Source: Symbiodinium natans (taxonomy: Eukaryota > Sar > Dinophyceae > Suessiales > Symbiodiniaceae). From it: 60,856 nt of DNA. The translations under genes and the position numbers were made by a program. Below the pieces are notes generated by a model. It was given only the letters and a program-made list of their open reading frames with translations. It made no database searches and was not told the origin of the DNA. The stretch is taken from NCBI GenBank assembly GCA_905221605.1, contig CAJNDS010002627.1:126001-186856 (forward strand), in the 5' to 3' direction. Below, piece after piece: positions 9,446-19,327 of the stretch (its first letter is position 1; the number at the start of each line of letters is the position of its first letter).

Positions 9446-9947
9446 CTCGGTTGTTGGCGTTTGGGTCGGTAAGGTTTAGGGTTCTGGGTTAGGATTTAGG
9501 GTTTAGGGTTTAGGGTTTAGGGTTTAGGGTTTAGGGTTTAGGGTTTAGGGTCGTGGCCGGTGGTCCCACTACAAGTTCAGAACTTGCGGCGGCATCGCTA
9601 GCTACGAAAACCTCAAAGTTGTTCGTCCTGACATGAGACACCTCTCCCCCGGGCAGTATCCTTCAACAAAGTTTGATGCGCAAAGGGAACAGCCACAACG
9701 TCACACTGTCTTTTGCTGCTTTCATCGGACACGCTTCGTGTTGCTCCTGCTGTGGGAATCGCACAGGCAAAATCGCGCACAAACTGCCGATGGATGAATC
9801 AGTCCTGATGATTTATGGGGTTGTTGGTTGAAAAGGTCCACCACCCACTGCTAGCCTCTCAAATCATCGCTTGTCGGCCGTGTTCGGAGTTTCTGAACTT
9901 TGTGAAGTGTCAGGACAACCCTAAACCCTAAACCCTAAACCCTAAAC

Positions 9948-10030
9948 TCTGAGAGCCAGCCACACCACCGCACCGCGACTTGGAAAGCTTAAGGACTCCG
10001 CCGCTGCACTTTTCGAACCACAGAAGGGAC
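9948..10030 (-). CDS. Region C exon ending on a telomeric donor
   Basis: Starts after TTGGAAG and ends CTCAGA|GTTTAGGG (array 9918-9947). In phase 2/0 it gives PFCGSKSAAAESLSFPSR and joins to 9368-9445. In phase 1/1 it gives SLLWFEKCSGGVLKLSKS. Both frames are open. Confidence 0.5.
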
Positions 10031-10046
10031 CTTCCAAGACTAATAT

Positions 10047-10218
10047 GATTTTTGTGACGATTGTCATTATTGCCATTATTATTGTTACTACTATTACTCT
10101 TCTTGCCACTATTACTACTATTATTTATTATGATTTCGATTATGATTATTCTTAGTATCACTACTACTACGATTATGATTATGATTGTTATTAGTATCAG
10201 TATGATTATTGTTACGAT
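10047..10218. repeat. ATT/ACT trinucleotide-rich block
   Basis: A degenerate trinucleotide tract (ATT, ACT, GATT) about 170 bases long. A similar block is at 42845-43015. Long hydrophobic Ile/Leu open frames across it are artefacts of the repeat. It lies in the intron between 10230-10323 and 9948-10030. Confidence 0.85.
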
Positions 10219-10229
10219 TGTACAAAGAC

Positions 10230-10323
10230 TTCCCCTTGGTGCAGCAAGAAGGCGCAGCTCTTGGAGTCTCTGCTGATCGACTGTCTGAAGTCCCAATCAG
10301 CTTCCTCGCCTGCGGAGCCAAGT
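10230..10323 (-). CDS. Probable region C exon, frame uncertain
   Basis: Starts after TTTCGAG behind the array 10359-10517 and probably ends at GGGGAA|GTCTTTG. One frame reads LGSAGEEADWDFRQSISR, another APQARKLIGTSDSRSAET. Both look protein-like. The end is not fixed. Confidence 0.4.
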
Positions 10324-10378
10324 CTCGAAATCAAAAGCCGTCGGACTTACCGGGATGTTTAGGGTTTAGGGTTTAGGG

Positions 10379-10436
10379 TTCAGGGTTCAGGGTTCAGGGT
10401 TCAGGGTTCAGGGTTCAGGGTTCAGGGTTCAGGGTT
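10379..10436. repeat. TTCAGGG variant block
   Basis: A run of about eight TTCAGGG units within the array 10359-10517, similar to the block at 1848-1905 and embedded the same way in TTTAGGG. Confidence 0.85.
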
Positions 10437-10523
10437 TAGGGTTTAGGGTTTAGGGTTTAGGGTTTAGGGTTTAGGGTTAGGGTTTAGGGTTTAGGGTTTA
10501 GGGTTTAGAGTTTAGGGGCTACT

Positions 10524-11770
10524 AGGCCTTAATATCCCCATAATGAACCCTATAAAGGGCCTGTTAAGGGATTTTGGGGTATGATAGTCCATTCTGGCAG
10601 AGCTAATATAGATCCGAAGCCCCACTGGGCTTGATAGCTGGGAGCCCAGCCATTCCGCAGCTGGCAGCAGGTCTTCTCGCCGAAATTGTGCTCAATCGGC
10701 TTTGCGCAGATCTGCTTGCGGGCTCCTGAAGCAAGATGTTCTTGTAACACAGACGGTGGTTGCACACGTGCCCTCTTAAGTGCGCCATGGGAAAAAAAAG
10801 GTAACTTGACCACTTCGCCAACGAAGCCTCCATGTACACGACGTTAGTACGACATCATGTCCTCTTTTCCGCCCCCCACCCCCCCCTAGCAGCTCCCCGA
10901 ACCCTCAACACCCTCACGCGAAGGACACTGCATGCGCGGCAACTGAGACTCCTTCACCAATTGTGACAAGGGCGGTAACGGGGTCCACACCTGCGAAGCT
11001 CGTGCTGTATGCAGGAATCTAGGCCATCGGCAGCTTTAACAATTACAACCACTCCTGCCGCAAACGCTGATCAGTGACAAGCTGCTGTTCACTGGATCAG
11101 CAAGATCCTATTCCTATGGTGGATGATATACGTCTTGCATGATTTTGTGTCCCATGCAGTCCCGCATAGTACTCGCGAGCGAGACGGACAAAGACCCCAA
11201 AGTGGACCGTGCAAACCAACCTCAAACCAAGTGCATGGCCTCCCGGCAACAACAATAACAATAACGCTAGGGAGCGTGCAAGACTATCATGAACTATACG
11301 CTAGGATCAAGTCCTCCACAGTCAGAATCCCACGCTCTGACAGGGCTTCTGGGTGGGTAGTACAGGGGTCCACTGGAATCTTGGAACAAGGGCATGCGAG
11401 CCTACTACCAGGCCATGTGGTCGGGTCGAAGTCATCGCCCGCAACTCCCAAATCCGCAGCCATCCGTGGTGTGGCCGGTAAAGTCCACCAAACAAGCACA
11501 CCGATGAAACCGCTGCATAAACATGAACTAAACGAACCTTTTCAGTGATACATAGTGTTTCTTTTGCGGGCGCCACACTTCAACCCGCATATTTAGTCAC
11601 GGCGAACTGATCCAAAAGGATTCCTGCCAAACCCCAAGTCACTATTGAGACGCCAGACCTCGCCTGAAGGCACGGCAGAAGAGCATTTCAACTCGATGAC
11701 ACCTCGGCCCTTAGCCTCAGTGATCTCAACGCTGTTGCGCAGATGAGGGAAGATTTACAGCAAACCCCAA
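10524..11770. other. Unassigned stretch
   Basis: About 1.2 kb of unique sequence without arrays. A hairpin-like segment is at 10527-10580 (GGCCTTAATATCCCC ... GGGGTATGATAGTCC). The longest open frames (about 140 codons on plus from 11123) show no recognisable composition or domain. I see no clear gene. Confidence 0.35.
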
Positions 11771-11922
11771 GAAGTTGGAAACCTTTTTTAGGACAAATTG
11801 TGCTGGGATTCCCTATACTTTACTCTTAGGGATGACCCTAAACCCTAAACCCTAAACCCTAAACCCTAAACCCTAAACCCTAAACCCTTAGAGATTGAGT
11901 TTCCAACTTGTTGGCTTCTACT
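11771..11922. mobile_element. MITE-like element with an internal array
   Basis: Inverted ends AAGAAGTTGGAAAC (11769-11782) and GTTTCCAACTTGTT (about 11899-11912) enclose a 60-base unique part and the CCCTAAA array 11835-11889. In the gene sense the element begins within a dozen bases of the donor of exon 11922-11972. Confidence 0.75.
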
Positions 11923-11972
11923 CTAGGGCCCACCGGGCTCTTGCCCTGCCACACGTTTGAGAGATTTGGGCC
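11922..11972 (-). CDS. Probable region C exon
   Basis: Starts after CTCCAAG and ends at CTAGA|GTAGAAGCC, where the MITE 11771-11922 begins. Phase 0/0 gives GPNLSNVWQGKSPVGPR; phase 1/2 gives AQISQTCGRARARWAL. A plus-strand reading (PTGLLPCHTFERFGPLE) is open too. Confidence 0.4.
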
Positions 11973-12787
11973 CTTGGAGTTGAAGTTATTGCATGGTCTG
12001 TTTAGGGTTTAGGGTTTAGGGTTTAGGGTTTAGGGTTTAGGGTTTAGGGTTTAGGGTTTAGGGTTTAGGGTTTAGGGTTTAGGGTTATGGTTTAGGGTTT
12101 AGGGTTTAGGGTCTAGGGTCTAGGGTTTAGGGTTTAGGGTTTAGGGTTTAGGGTTGCAGGTCGTTTGTTGCTCTGAATGATGCACATGGAGAACTTGGCG
12201 ATGAAGTTCCAAGCTACTAGGCCTCACGCTGCAGATGCAGGTTGTACATGGCTATTTGGTGACTTCAGAGTGCATCATACAGATCATGGGCGGGGGATCC
12301 TGTGTGAGACTCGTTTTGTTCTCGTACATGTTTGCTTGGTCTTCGGTTTCCGGTTGAAATACAGAGGCTTTCCGGTCAGAATGCCGACGAAAAGTCCGAG
12401 GGAATATAGGTTCTCCTATGAAAGCCATATTCACAGGGCCATTTCTCCCCCGCCTCCGGTTGAAATTCAAGGTTTCTTTGAAGTCTTTGAGTCTTGGGCA
12501 TTGTAGGTCCTGATCGACTCACAGTGGGTGGAGGGGTTGGAGGGGGTGGAGAGGGTGGAGAGGGTGGAGGGGGTGGAGAGTCGGGCAGGGGCCCCTTGAC
12601 CCCGTTTGATTCAGCAAAACCTACTCAACAACTTAACCTCCAAGCCCTGGAACCGGCTCAAGGGGGTAGGGGAACAGCTAGCCTCGGAGAGGAAATGGAG
12701 GCTTTCCTACGAAAATACAGAGGCAATAGAGGTTTTCTTAAAGTGAGGGGGGGGGGGGGGGGGGGAATGAAGATTTTTCCTGTTTTG

Positions 12788-13225
12788 TGGCATGATCTTC
12801 TTGATAAAGCTGAGAATGTAAACTTTCAAGGCTCCTTCAACACAAATCGAACACAAGCGAGCCCCCCCCCTTTTGCAAACTCAATGCTCGCTTGAAGGGT
12901 TTGGAATAGAGTTCGCATGTTTTCTGAACGCAATTCCTCTTTATGGCATGCTCTTCTTTATGAAGCAGTTCTTGAAAAAAGAAATAAAAACATGGGGGGG
13001 GGGGGGGTGGTGTGCAGCCACCCCTCACTTCTAAACACAATCCACGCCTGACGGGTTGGAAAAGGATTCACATGCCTACTTCACGCAAGTCCTTTCGTAT
13101 GGCATGATCTTCTTTACAACTCAGGCTTGCAAAGCTTCAAAGAATTTCAAACGCAATGCTGGCATTCGCATGCTTTCCTAGGGCAAACCCTCTCTTCTGG
13201 CATGATCTTCTTTATAAGCCAGCCT
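12788..13225. repeat. Degenerate tandem repeat, about 156-bp spacing
   Basis: The core TGGCATGATCTTCTTTATAA recurs at 12788, 12944, 13100 and 13198 (spacings 156, 156 and 98), with related flanks such as TTCGCATG-TTTC and GCAAGGCTTCAAA. Poly-G runs (12747-12765, 12994-13007) fall at similar places in two of the units. No coding signal. Confidence 0.75.
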
Positions 13226-13760
13226 GCAAGGCTTCAAATGTTTGTTCGTTTTTTGCTTGCTCATTTTGCTTCTTTCGTTCTATCATTATTTCTTTCGATC
13301 TGCCATGTCTTTCGTTATTTCTTGCTTAACCTCTATTTCCCCTGCTTTTTGTAAGAAAACATGCATGCCCTCTATCTTTTGATAGGAAGACCTCTGCATT
13401 CCCTCTGCATTTTCACCCGAACGGACGTAGGAAAACCTCTTTTTAATGTGTATGCTAATGGAGGGGCCGAAATCTGCTGTCACATGTACATACAAGACGG
13501 TCAACTAACTAGGAACGCCCGCTCCTACTTAAGACTATTGGAGGTCGTGATAAGCGATAGCCCACACATGGCTTCTGTCTCTATAGACGCTCGTGGTCCT
13601 GGTACGCTGTGCGTCGAACATCGAGCCCATGAGCAGTTTTTCGCCGATAGGCTGAAAAGCAATCAACACCCCTCCGCGGCAATCCGGCTCCTTGCCCATT
13701 CCATTGCAACCCGATTACCCAAACAAAATCACAAAATACTCGCCCAGGCCCTGCCAGTAC

Positions 13761-13801
13761 CTGTAGTCAGCTCGAACTTCCAGATCCGAAGTCTGAAACT
13801 C
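13761..13801 (-). CDS. Region C exon, end of a dinoflagellate domain
   Basis: A 41-nt exon, phase 0/2, EFQTSDLEVRADY, starts after TTGCTGGCAG and ends TACAG|GTACTGG. It follows 13846-13922 after an intron of only 44 nt. By position its LEVRAD would match the short beta-strand that follows GxGFKK in the domain family I recall. Confidence 0.5.
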
Positions 13802-13845
13802 CTGCCAGCAAAAACCCTAAACCCTAAACCCTAAATCCCCGCGAC
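13802..13845 (-). other. 44-nt intron made mostly of telomeric repeat
   Basis: In the gene sense it opens GTCGCGGGGA, continues as three TTTAGGG heptamers, and closes TTTTTGCTGGCAG. It is the smallest case of an intron whose body is the heptamer array. It rests on both neighbouring exons being real. Confidence 0.45.
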
Positions 13846-13922
13846 CTTCTTGAATCCGGCACCATGCTTTCCACCCGTCTGCGTGGCCAGGATCACCATT
13901 CGGAAGGTGAAGGGCTCCGCCT
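13846..13922 (-). CDS. Region C exon with the GxGFKK core
   Basis: Starts after ACCAGAG and ends at AAGAAG|GTCGCGGGG. Phase 2/0, 25 codons: AEPFTFRMVILATQTGGK then HGAGFKK. The pattern (F)TF+M-I...GGK-GAGFKK is what I remember for an uncharacterised, strongly expanded dinoflagellate protein domain. The array 13944-13980 lies on its acceptor side and 13812-13836 just inside the donor-side intron. Confidence 0.65.
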
Positions 13923-15093
13923 CTCTGGTTGTAAGAATTCAATTTAGGGTTTAGGGTGTAGGGTGTAGGGTTTAGGGTTTTTGATGCTTCCGTGTTCCCA
14001 CGCCGACGCCACGCATTCTTGCTTAGAGCCGCAGGCGAGGCGGAGGAGGAGGCGCATGCCCCCCTCCATGACCACCATGCACGCTGACATCAAGAGGGAG
14101 AAGCAGCAGCAACCAGAATAAGTCGAACGACAGTCACAGCTCAAAGCTACATCCATACAAGCTCGTGTGGCCAGCAGTATGGAGGGACCCGCACAACGCA
14201 AACACAAACGCAAAGATCCAAAGTGCACAGAAGTACCTGGTGTCAGACAGAAGTAGCCGTTTCTTCGTGGGTCCCTCTGCCACCCCACCCTCCCTCGGGT
14301 GACCGGCGAGTCCGGAAAGCTGTGTCCAAAATGGGGTGGAGCGAGTCACAAAAATACCGAGTCAGAAAAGGTAGGCCAGAGAGAGCCAGCGAGAGAGCCT
14401 CATCGACCCTCGTGCTACGTACTCCTCCGGATATGGATCAGGCTGAATTCCAGCAATCAGGGCCCCGACTCTTCTCCGTTTCTCCGCCCAAAGGCCGGGC
14501 ATCAACTCCTCTTCGTGCTGCAGGAACCGATGATGCTTTAACACCTGTTTTCAACATACACGCGGTGTGACATTTCGGCGTTGCTGCGACAACGCGCGCC
14601 CCCCTTTTGACACGTGAAGAATGTGATGCCAGGCAACATGAGACAAGGATTGGGCGCAAGAGAACAAGTCCGCACAAATGGTTGAGGGTTTAGGGTGGGG
14701 CACACTGGGAGCACGCCAGCCGGCACGGCTGAGGTTTGGGGAGGGGTAGGAGGGGGTGGGGGGGGGGGGGGTAGCGACCCTCCAGTCAAGAAAAGCGATG
14801 AAGAGCCACACCTCCTGAGTCGACAACGCCGCAGACCCCGAGTCGAAAACGGGAACGGAAGCAACACATGAACCACTGAATGCCATGTTAAACTCCCAAC
14901 CATGCATTTGAATATTTGGAGCTTTTGTTTTTTTGGATGTGTAACTTCTTCCAAGGCAATGCTAAACCTGAAAAACCTCCCAGAGACCACGCTGAACCAG
15001 AAACCTCCCCCAGTACAACCCCTGAGTTACTTTGGCGAGCCCGGTAAGCCCCTGAAACGACGCCGAATCTACTATGGGGGCCTTCATGATTAG

Positions 15094-15168
15094 AAAAGGA
15101 TTTTTTTTGGGGGGGGTTATTATGGTATAACTAAGGGAATACTCTCAGTAACTATTCCGGCCCCTACA
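15094..15168. mobile_element. MITE family 3 copy
   Basis: Shares TATTATGGTATAACTAAGGG and AGTAACTATTCCGGCCCCTA with the elements at 35055-35150 and 30751-30838. Here the left end is a run of T and G. In the gene sense it begins about ten bases after the donor region of exon 15190-15269, where other introns carry an array. Confidence 0.7.
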
Positions 15169-15189
15169 TTTCACCCCACGCCTACCATC

Positions 15190-15269
15190 CCCAGTCGGAG
15201 CCCGCGGCCTGCCCGGGGAAGTGCAGCTGAAACTCCGGGCTGAGCAACCTCTCTGAGTTGGACTCGAAC
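15190..15269 (-). CDS. Region C exon of the dinoflagellate domain
   Basis: Starts after TTGCTCAG. The 26 codons read FESNSERLLSPEFQLHFPGQ and then AAGSDW. For phase 1/1 the donor must be TGGG|GATGG (GA-AG); the GT four bases on would create a stop at the junction. SPEFQL is the segment expected before the GFKK core in this family. The array 15278-15340 is immediately upstream in the gene sense. Confidence 0.6.
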
Positions 15270-15356
15270 CTGAGCAATTTAGGGCTTAGGGTTTGGGGTT
15301 TAGGGTTTAGGGTTTAGGGTTTAGGGTTTAGGGTTTAGCAACGATGAAAAAGATGT

Positions 15357-15458
15357 GGGGGTTTGCGGTGTTCGTGGTACCTTGCTTGGGGTCCTTCTTG
15401 TAAGGGGATCGTACTATTTGGAGGTCTGTATGAGGGGTCCCTTATTTCGTAAACCCGC
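15357..15458. mobile_element. MITE family 1 copy
   Basis: Starts GGGGGTTTGCGGTGTTCG, has GGGGTCCTTCTTGTAAGGGG and TACTATTTGGAGGTCTGTATG, and ends CCCTTATTTCGTAAACCCG. The outer flanks AGATG and CATCT are also inverted, so the inverted repeat may extend past the G run. Confidence 0.85.
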
Positions 15459-15966
15459 ATCTAGTGTTCAGAGACTTTGGACATCGCGCAGACACAGCGC
15501 ATTCCAGCATCGACACCGACATAGAGCTTCTGTATGAAAGGGGTCCATGACAAGGACGAGGATGGGGACAACGAAACCGGACACAAAAAGGGTATGCTGT
15601 GGGCTCGAGAGGGAGGGACGACAGGAAAAGGGAGAGGGGATTGAGAGGATAGAGAGCATGCAGGCACGTGAGGGTCGGACATAGGCACTGGTCAATGGGT
15701 TACTGGGATCATCAGTTTAGAAAATCCCTGGGGCCACACATGACTGGGGACAAGGGCTTGGGCGCAGTGGCAGGTCAAAAAGATTGATTTCCTGAGTGAA
15801 ACGGCAGAATGACGGCAAACACTGAACCAGCACAGGGACACGACAAAGCAGTGGCAGTCACACAAAAAACAGAGCTGTAGAGATGGTTACCCAAGCTGCT
15901 CAAGCCCGAAACCCTAAGAACCATAAGCCCCAGAAAGACCCCTCCTCCTAGTCTCAGCCCAAGAAC

Positions 15967-16011
15967 TTTGCAGCGTCCACATACCACTTCACGAGCTCGC
16001 GGTTCCTGAGG
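15967..16011 (-). CDS. Region C exon, start of the dinoflagellate domain
   Basis: Starts after AAACCAG (or six bases later after CCTCAG) and ends GCAAA|GTTCTTGGG. Phase 1/2, LRNRELVKWYVDAA. The W-Y-x-D-A pattern is what I recall at the start of this family. The array 16017-16139 ends two bases before the acceptor. Confidence 0.6.
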
Positions 16012-16257
16012 CTGGTTTAGGGTTTAGGGTTTAGGGTTTAGGGTTTAGGGTTTAGGGTTTAGGGTTTAGGGTTTGGGGTTTAGAGTTTAGGGTTTAGGGT
16101 TTAGGGTTTAGGGTTTAGGGTTTAGGGTTTAGGGTTTTTGTCCAGGGCATCCCCTCCAGTTCGGGTTTAGCGGGCTTCAGTCGTAAAGGTACTGAATTCA
16201 CCTGAGGCCCAAATTCTCAACTAGGTGGAATCAACTGGACCTCAACTCCTACTATTT

Positions 16258-16345
16258 GGTTACGAACCCCAAAATAAGGAAAATAATATTCCCCGTATTA
16301 CCCTGAACAAGGAAGAATACTTTTAGATTTTTTGGGGCTCTTAAG
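16258..16345. mobile_element. Possible MITE, single copy
   Basis: TACGAACCCCAAAATAAGG at the left and a TTTTTTGGGGCTCTTAAG end at the right form an imperfect inverted repeat around an AT-rich centre. No second copy was seen in the window. Confidence 0.35.
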
Positions 16346-16380
16346 CAGTTAGCAGATTCGGGCCAAGGCACTCATCCAAC

Positions 16381-16461
16381 TGCGTGGCTTCCAGAGTCCC
16401 AGGCCGCACGCGCGGCGAGGCGCTGGGCGAGGTTGGCTTGGGCGAGCCCTGCGACGCTGGG
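16381..16461 (-). CDS. Region C exon, Ser/Pro-rich
   Basis: Starts after GCGTGAG behind the array 16483-16537 and ends CACGCA|GTTGGATG. Phase 1/2 gives PASQGSPKPTSPSASPRVRP and then GTLEAT, joining to LRNRELVKWY. Phase 0/0 gives PSVAGLAQANLAQRLAARAA. The first is chosen because of its neighbours. Confidence 0.5.
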
Positions 16462-16789
16462 CTCACGCCTTAGCCAGGGGCAGGGTTTGGGGTTTAGGGT
16501 TTGGGGTTTCGGGTTTAGGGTTTAGGGTTTAGGGTTTTCTCATCAGTGTGGAGCGTTGAGGGGTTTAGGGTTTATGGCTTGGGGATGCGTAGGGTTTAGG
16601 GCTTAGGGTTTCGGGACGCGAAGCGTTGAGAGAGGGTCCGGACGGAGAGAGCTGCGGCTTGTGACGAAGTTTGGCTTCTTGGAGCTTGAGGAGTGTCATG
16701 TGGCTTGCTGAGACAGGCGGGCTCGATTCTGTACAACAAAAAGCCCTTGATCACTTCGCCCCAACAATAATGCCCCCTAATACTCACAA

Positions 16790-16892
16790 ATGAATCAATC
16801 AGTTAAGTAATTACTCAATCAATTAATTAAATAATTAGTTAATAAAATAATTAAATGATCAACTAAGCAACTAATTAAATAATTTAACATGA
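16790..16892. repeat. AT-rich TTAATTA tract
   Basis: About 100 bases built from AATTAATTAA, AATCAATC and TAATTAAAT, far more AT-rich than the surroundings. No gene. Confidence 0.85.
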
Positions 16893-17148
16893 AAATTTTG
16901 TTAACTCAAAACTGGCCCCCAAACCCAATCCGGTAGTCGCCCCTTTGAAACCTCGCCTGACACCCGTAAAGCTTGAACCTGAAGCCTTAACCCTTCAGTG
17001 CCCCATAGCAGTCACTCTGCAAGGAAGACCCTAATCAAAACCCGAAGGCCTTGGGCCCCCAGAACCTTGACAACCTCAAGCCCCACCACCTTAAGTCCCG
17101 AAGGCTGAACCCCTGTTTGAACCCTTATCCTGACCCTAAACCCTAAAC

Positions 17149-17189
17149 CTGGACGGGCTGCTTATTGACGTTCGGACAAACGACAAGAC
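17149..17189 (-). CDS. Region C short exon ending on a telomeric donor
   Basis: Starts after GGGGAG and ends GTCCAG|GTTTAGGG (array 17131-17148). Phase 0/2 gives VLSFVRTSISSPS; phase 2/0 gives LVVCPNVNKQPVQ. Phase 0/2 fits both neighbours. Confidence 0.45.
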
Positions 17190-17427
17190 CTCCCCGCCCC
17201 CCATACTAAAAAATATTACAAACCCTTTGGGGGTTTTGGGCGTTTTTTTCATAAGAAGTTGCTCAGCCCACCCGGGTTTCAGGGTAGGTTCTGAAGGCTA
17301 TCGGAGCTTGTGGATGGATTTCGGCTTGATGAGCCGCTTACTCATCCTCTGCTCAGGGTGGTGAGCCTTGCCCTAAACCCTAAACCCTAAACCCTAAACC
17401 CTAAACCCTAAACCCTAAACCCTAAAC

Positions 17428-17554
17428 CCTGCTCAACAAAATAGATGCAACCCGAGAGCTGCCCAGCAAGCGGGGGTATTCGCATCCTGGCTGAACGGCT
17501 GGCGCTGGAGAGGCAACCTCGGCTCTGCCCATCATGCAGGAGGCGTTCGAAACT
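17428..17554 (-). CDS. Region C exon between arrays
   Basis: Starts after CCCTAACCAG and ends GAGCAGG|GTTTAGGG. It is the longest exon of region C (127 nt). Phase 1/0 gives VSNASCMMGRAEVASPAPAV...; phase 0/1 gives SFERLLHDGQSRGCLSSA... The arrays 17371-17427 and 17558-17700 touch it on both sides. Confidence 0.6.
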
Positions 17555-18900
17555 CTGGTTAGGGTTTAGGGTTTAGGGTTTAGGGTTAGGGTTTAGGGTT
17601 TAGGGTTTAGGGTTTAGGGTTTAGGGTTTAGGGTTTAGGGTTTAGGGTTTAGGGTTTAGGGTTTAGGGTTTAGGGTTTAGGGTTTAGGGTTTAGGGTTTT
17701 TGTTTAGGGTTTGGTGGTCCTTGTCTCAATTCTCTCACTTGCCCAGGCAATGGTACAGTCGCCATCAACCGAGGGTGCGAGGGAACAGGCGCTGGAAGCT
17801 AACAACATCCTCAAGAACTCTGGAGTCTACTGTAGGGAGTTCATCAACTTGTAGCTCTTATTGCATCCTTGGTGAATTCCACAAGTGATGGTCCACATGT
17901 GCCCGGAGTACTGGCGCGTTGCTTGATCTTTACTTTTGGGCGAAGTAGGGCCCTACTGAAAGCAGCCTTCTGAAAGCCAGAAAGAGCTTCAACCCACCAC
18001 TGCGGTCCAGCAAACAGGCATTGCGAGTGTTACTGGCACTGTCAGGAGTGACACCATCGGAGCTGCCTGCAAGGTCGGCTCAATTGGCCTTTTGGGTGCG
18101 GAGCTGAAACTCAATGAGTCTATGGGGCTCTGCAGCGATGGAGCTAAGAGGTGATTGGGTTTCAGGTTGAAAGCCGCAAGTCTTGCGGACCTTGGGTTGA
18201 AGGTGAAACGAGCAGTGGCTCTTGAACGTACGCCGGAATTCATGTCTGCAGAAACTGCAACCCCCGACCCTTCAAAAGGCAACACACTAACTACGTCACT
18301 ACGAAGATTCCGTTTGGATCGAAATCATGCTCTCGCCTAGACCCTGCTAAGCCTGTGGATTGCTGCCATTGCATTCGCGTGTAGTACCATGTTGCCACCG
18401 TCTGGGTGCTGCACTTGGCACGGGGTCGTGCGCGCTCATTCTCGGTTTTTGGGTTCGAAAGCGCACGGCCACAGTCACGAGCGCATGCTCCTCGGTGCTG
18501 AACTATCTCGTACCTGTGTTCGACTGTTGTGGAAAACACGCACTCACTGAGGTCCGGAAATACCGGGCAAACGGTCCCAAAGCTCACGACTTTAGCAGCA
18601 CAGATGTAGCAAGAATTCGCCCACTGCCAGCCATCTACGTTTCATCACCGACCCGAAATGACAAGCAATCGTGCCGATCAGAACTTGCCGCGTGTTGAGC
18701 AAATCCATATTGCCTGCAAAGTTGCGCCGCAACAAAGACAGCAACCAAAACGCCAAACCAGCGACCAGAGCCCCTTTAACATCCCCTAAAACCTAAACCC
18801 TAAACCCTAAACCAACCCTAAACCCAAACCCTAAACCCTAAACATCCCTAAACCCTAAGCCCTAAACCCTAAACCCTAAACCCTAAACCCTAAGCCCTAC

Positions 18901-19007
18901 CTGGGCCAGGCAGGGCTGCGCGGGGACGTAGGCCGAGGGCGCAGGCACGGGCGCTGCCGCACTCGTGGACGGCTGAGCCAAGGCCGGGGCCATGACAGGC
19001 TTGTGGC
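18901..19007 (-). CDS. Region C exon, Ala/Pro-rich, between arrays
   Basis: Starts after CCTTTGAG and ends GCCCAG|GTAGGGCTTAGGG. All three frames are open. Phase 2/0 reads PVMAPALAQPSTSAAAPVPA, the most protein-like; phase 0/2 fits the frame of the next exons. The arrays 18785-18900 and 19015-19145 flank it within eight bases. Confidence 0.55.
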
Positions 19008-19270
19008 CTCAAAGGTTTAGGGTTTAGGGTTTAGGGTTTAGGGTTTAGGGTTTAGGGTTTAGGGTTTAGGGTTTAGGGTTTAGGGTTTAGGGTTTAGGGT
19101 TTAGGGTTTAGGGTTTAGGGTTTAGGGTTTAGGGTTTAGGGTTAGGCGCCAACCGTAGGTCATGTCAGCAAAAGCGCGAGGCTGTATGTAGAAGCCAGGT
19201 TGAAGGATCAATCCTCGTACATCTACTCAGTATCTAAGCCCCTTTCGTCAAGATTAAACGTCGCTCAAAC

Positions 19271-19327
19271 TGCCCGGTCTGACTGCCGGCCAGGGCCAAT
19301 CCTGGTGGACTTAGGCAAGCCCAGCGT
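19271..19327 (-). CDS. Region C exon
   Basis: Starts after GAGACTGCAG and ends CGGGCA|GTTTGAGCG. Phase 0/0, TLGLPKSTRIGPGRQSDRA. The acceptor lies about 15 bases after the array 19342-19400 in the gene sense. The donor side has no array. Confidence 0.45.

Larger units (their letters stand above)
159..10517. repeat. Telomere-type heptamer arrays, left part
   Basis: The TTTAGGG strand is on plus at about 159-209, 571-606, 1829-1943, 2118-2167, 3716-3750, 4795-4852, 5290-5336, 6198-6263, 7068-7167, 7415-7646, 8967-9045, 9473-9551 and 10359-10517. The CCCTAAA strand is on plus at about 1681-1701, 2817-2840, 6050-6103, 6540-6602, 6725-6765, 6929-6952, 7254-7310, 7836-7913, 8047-8116, 9323-9367 and 9918-9947. 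CCCTAAA arrays lie directly left of exons and most TTTAGGG arrays lie a short way right of exons. Confidence 0.95.

Noticed and set aside
10061-10296. Ile/Leu/Asn-rich frames
   Set aside because: They come from the ATT/ACT trinucleotide block.
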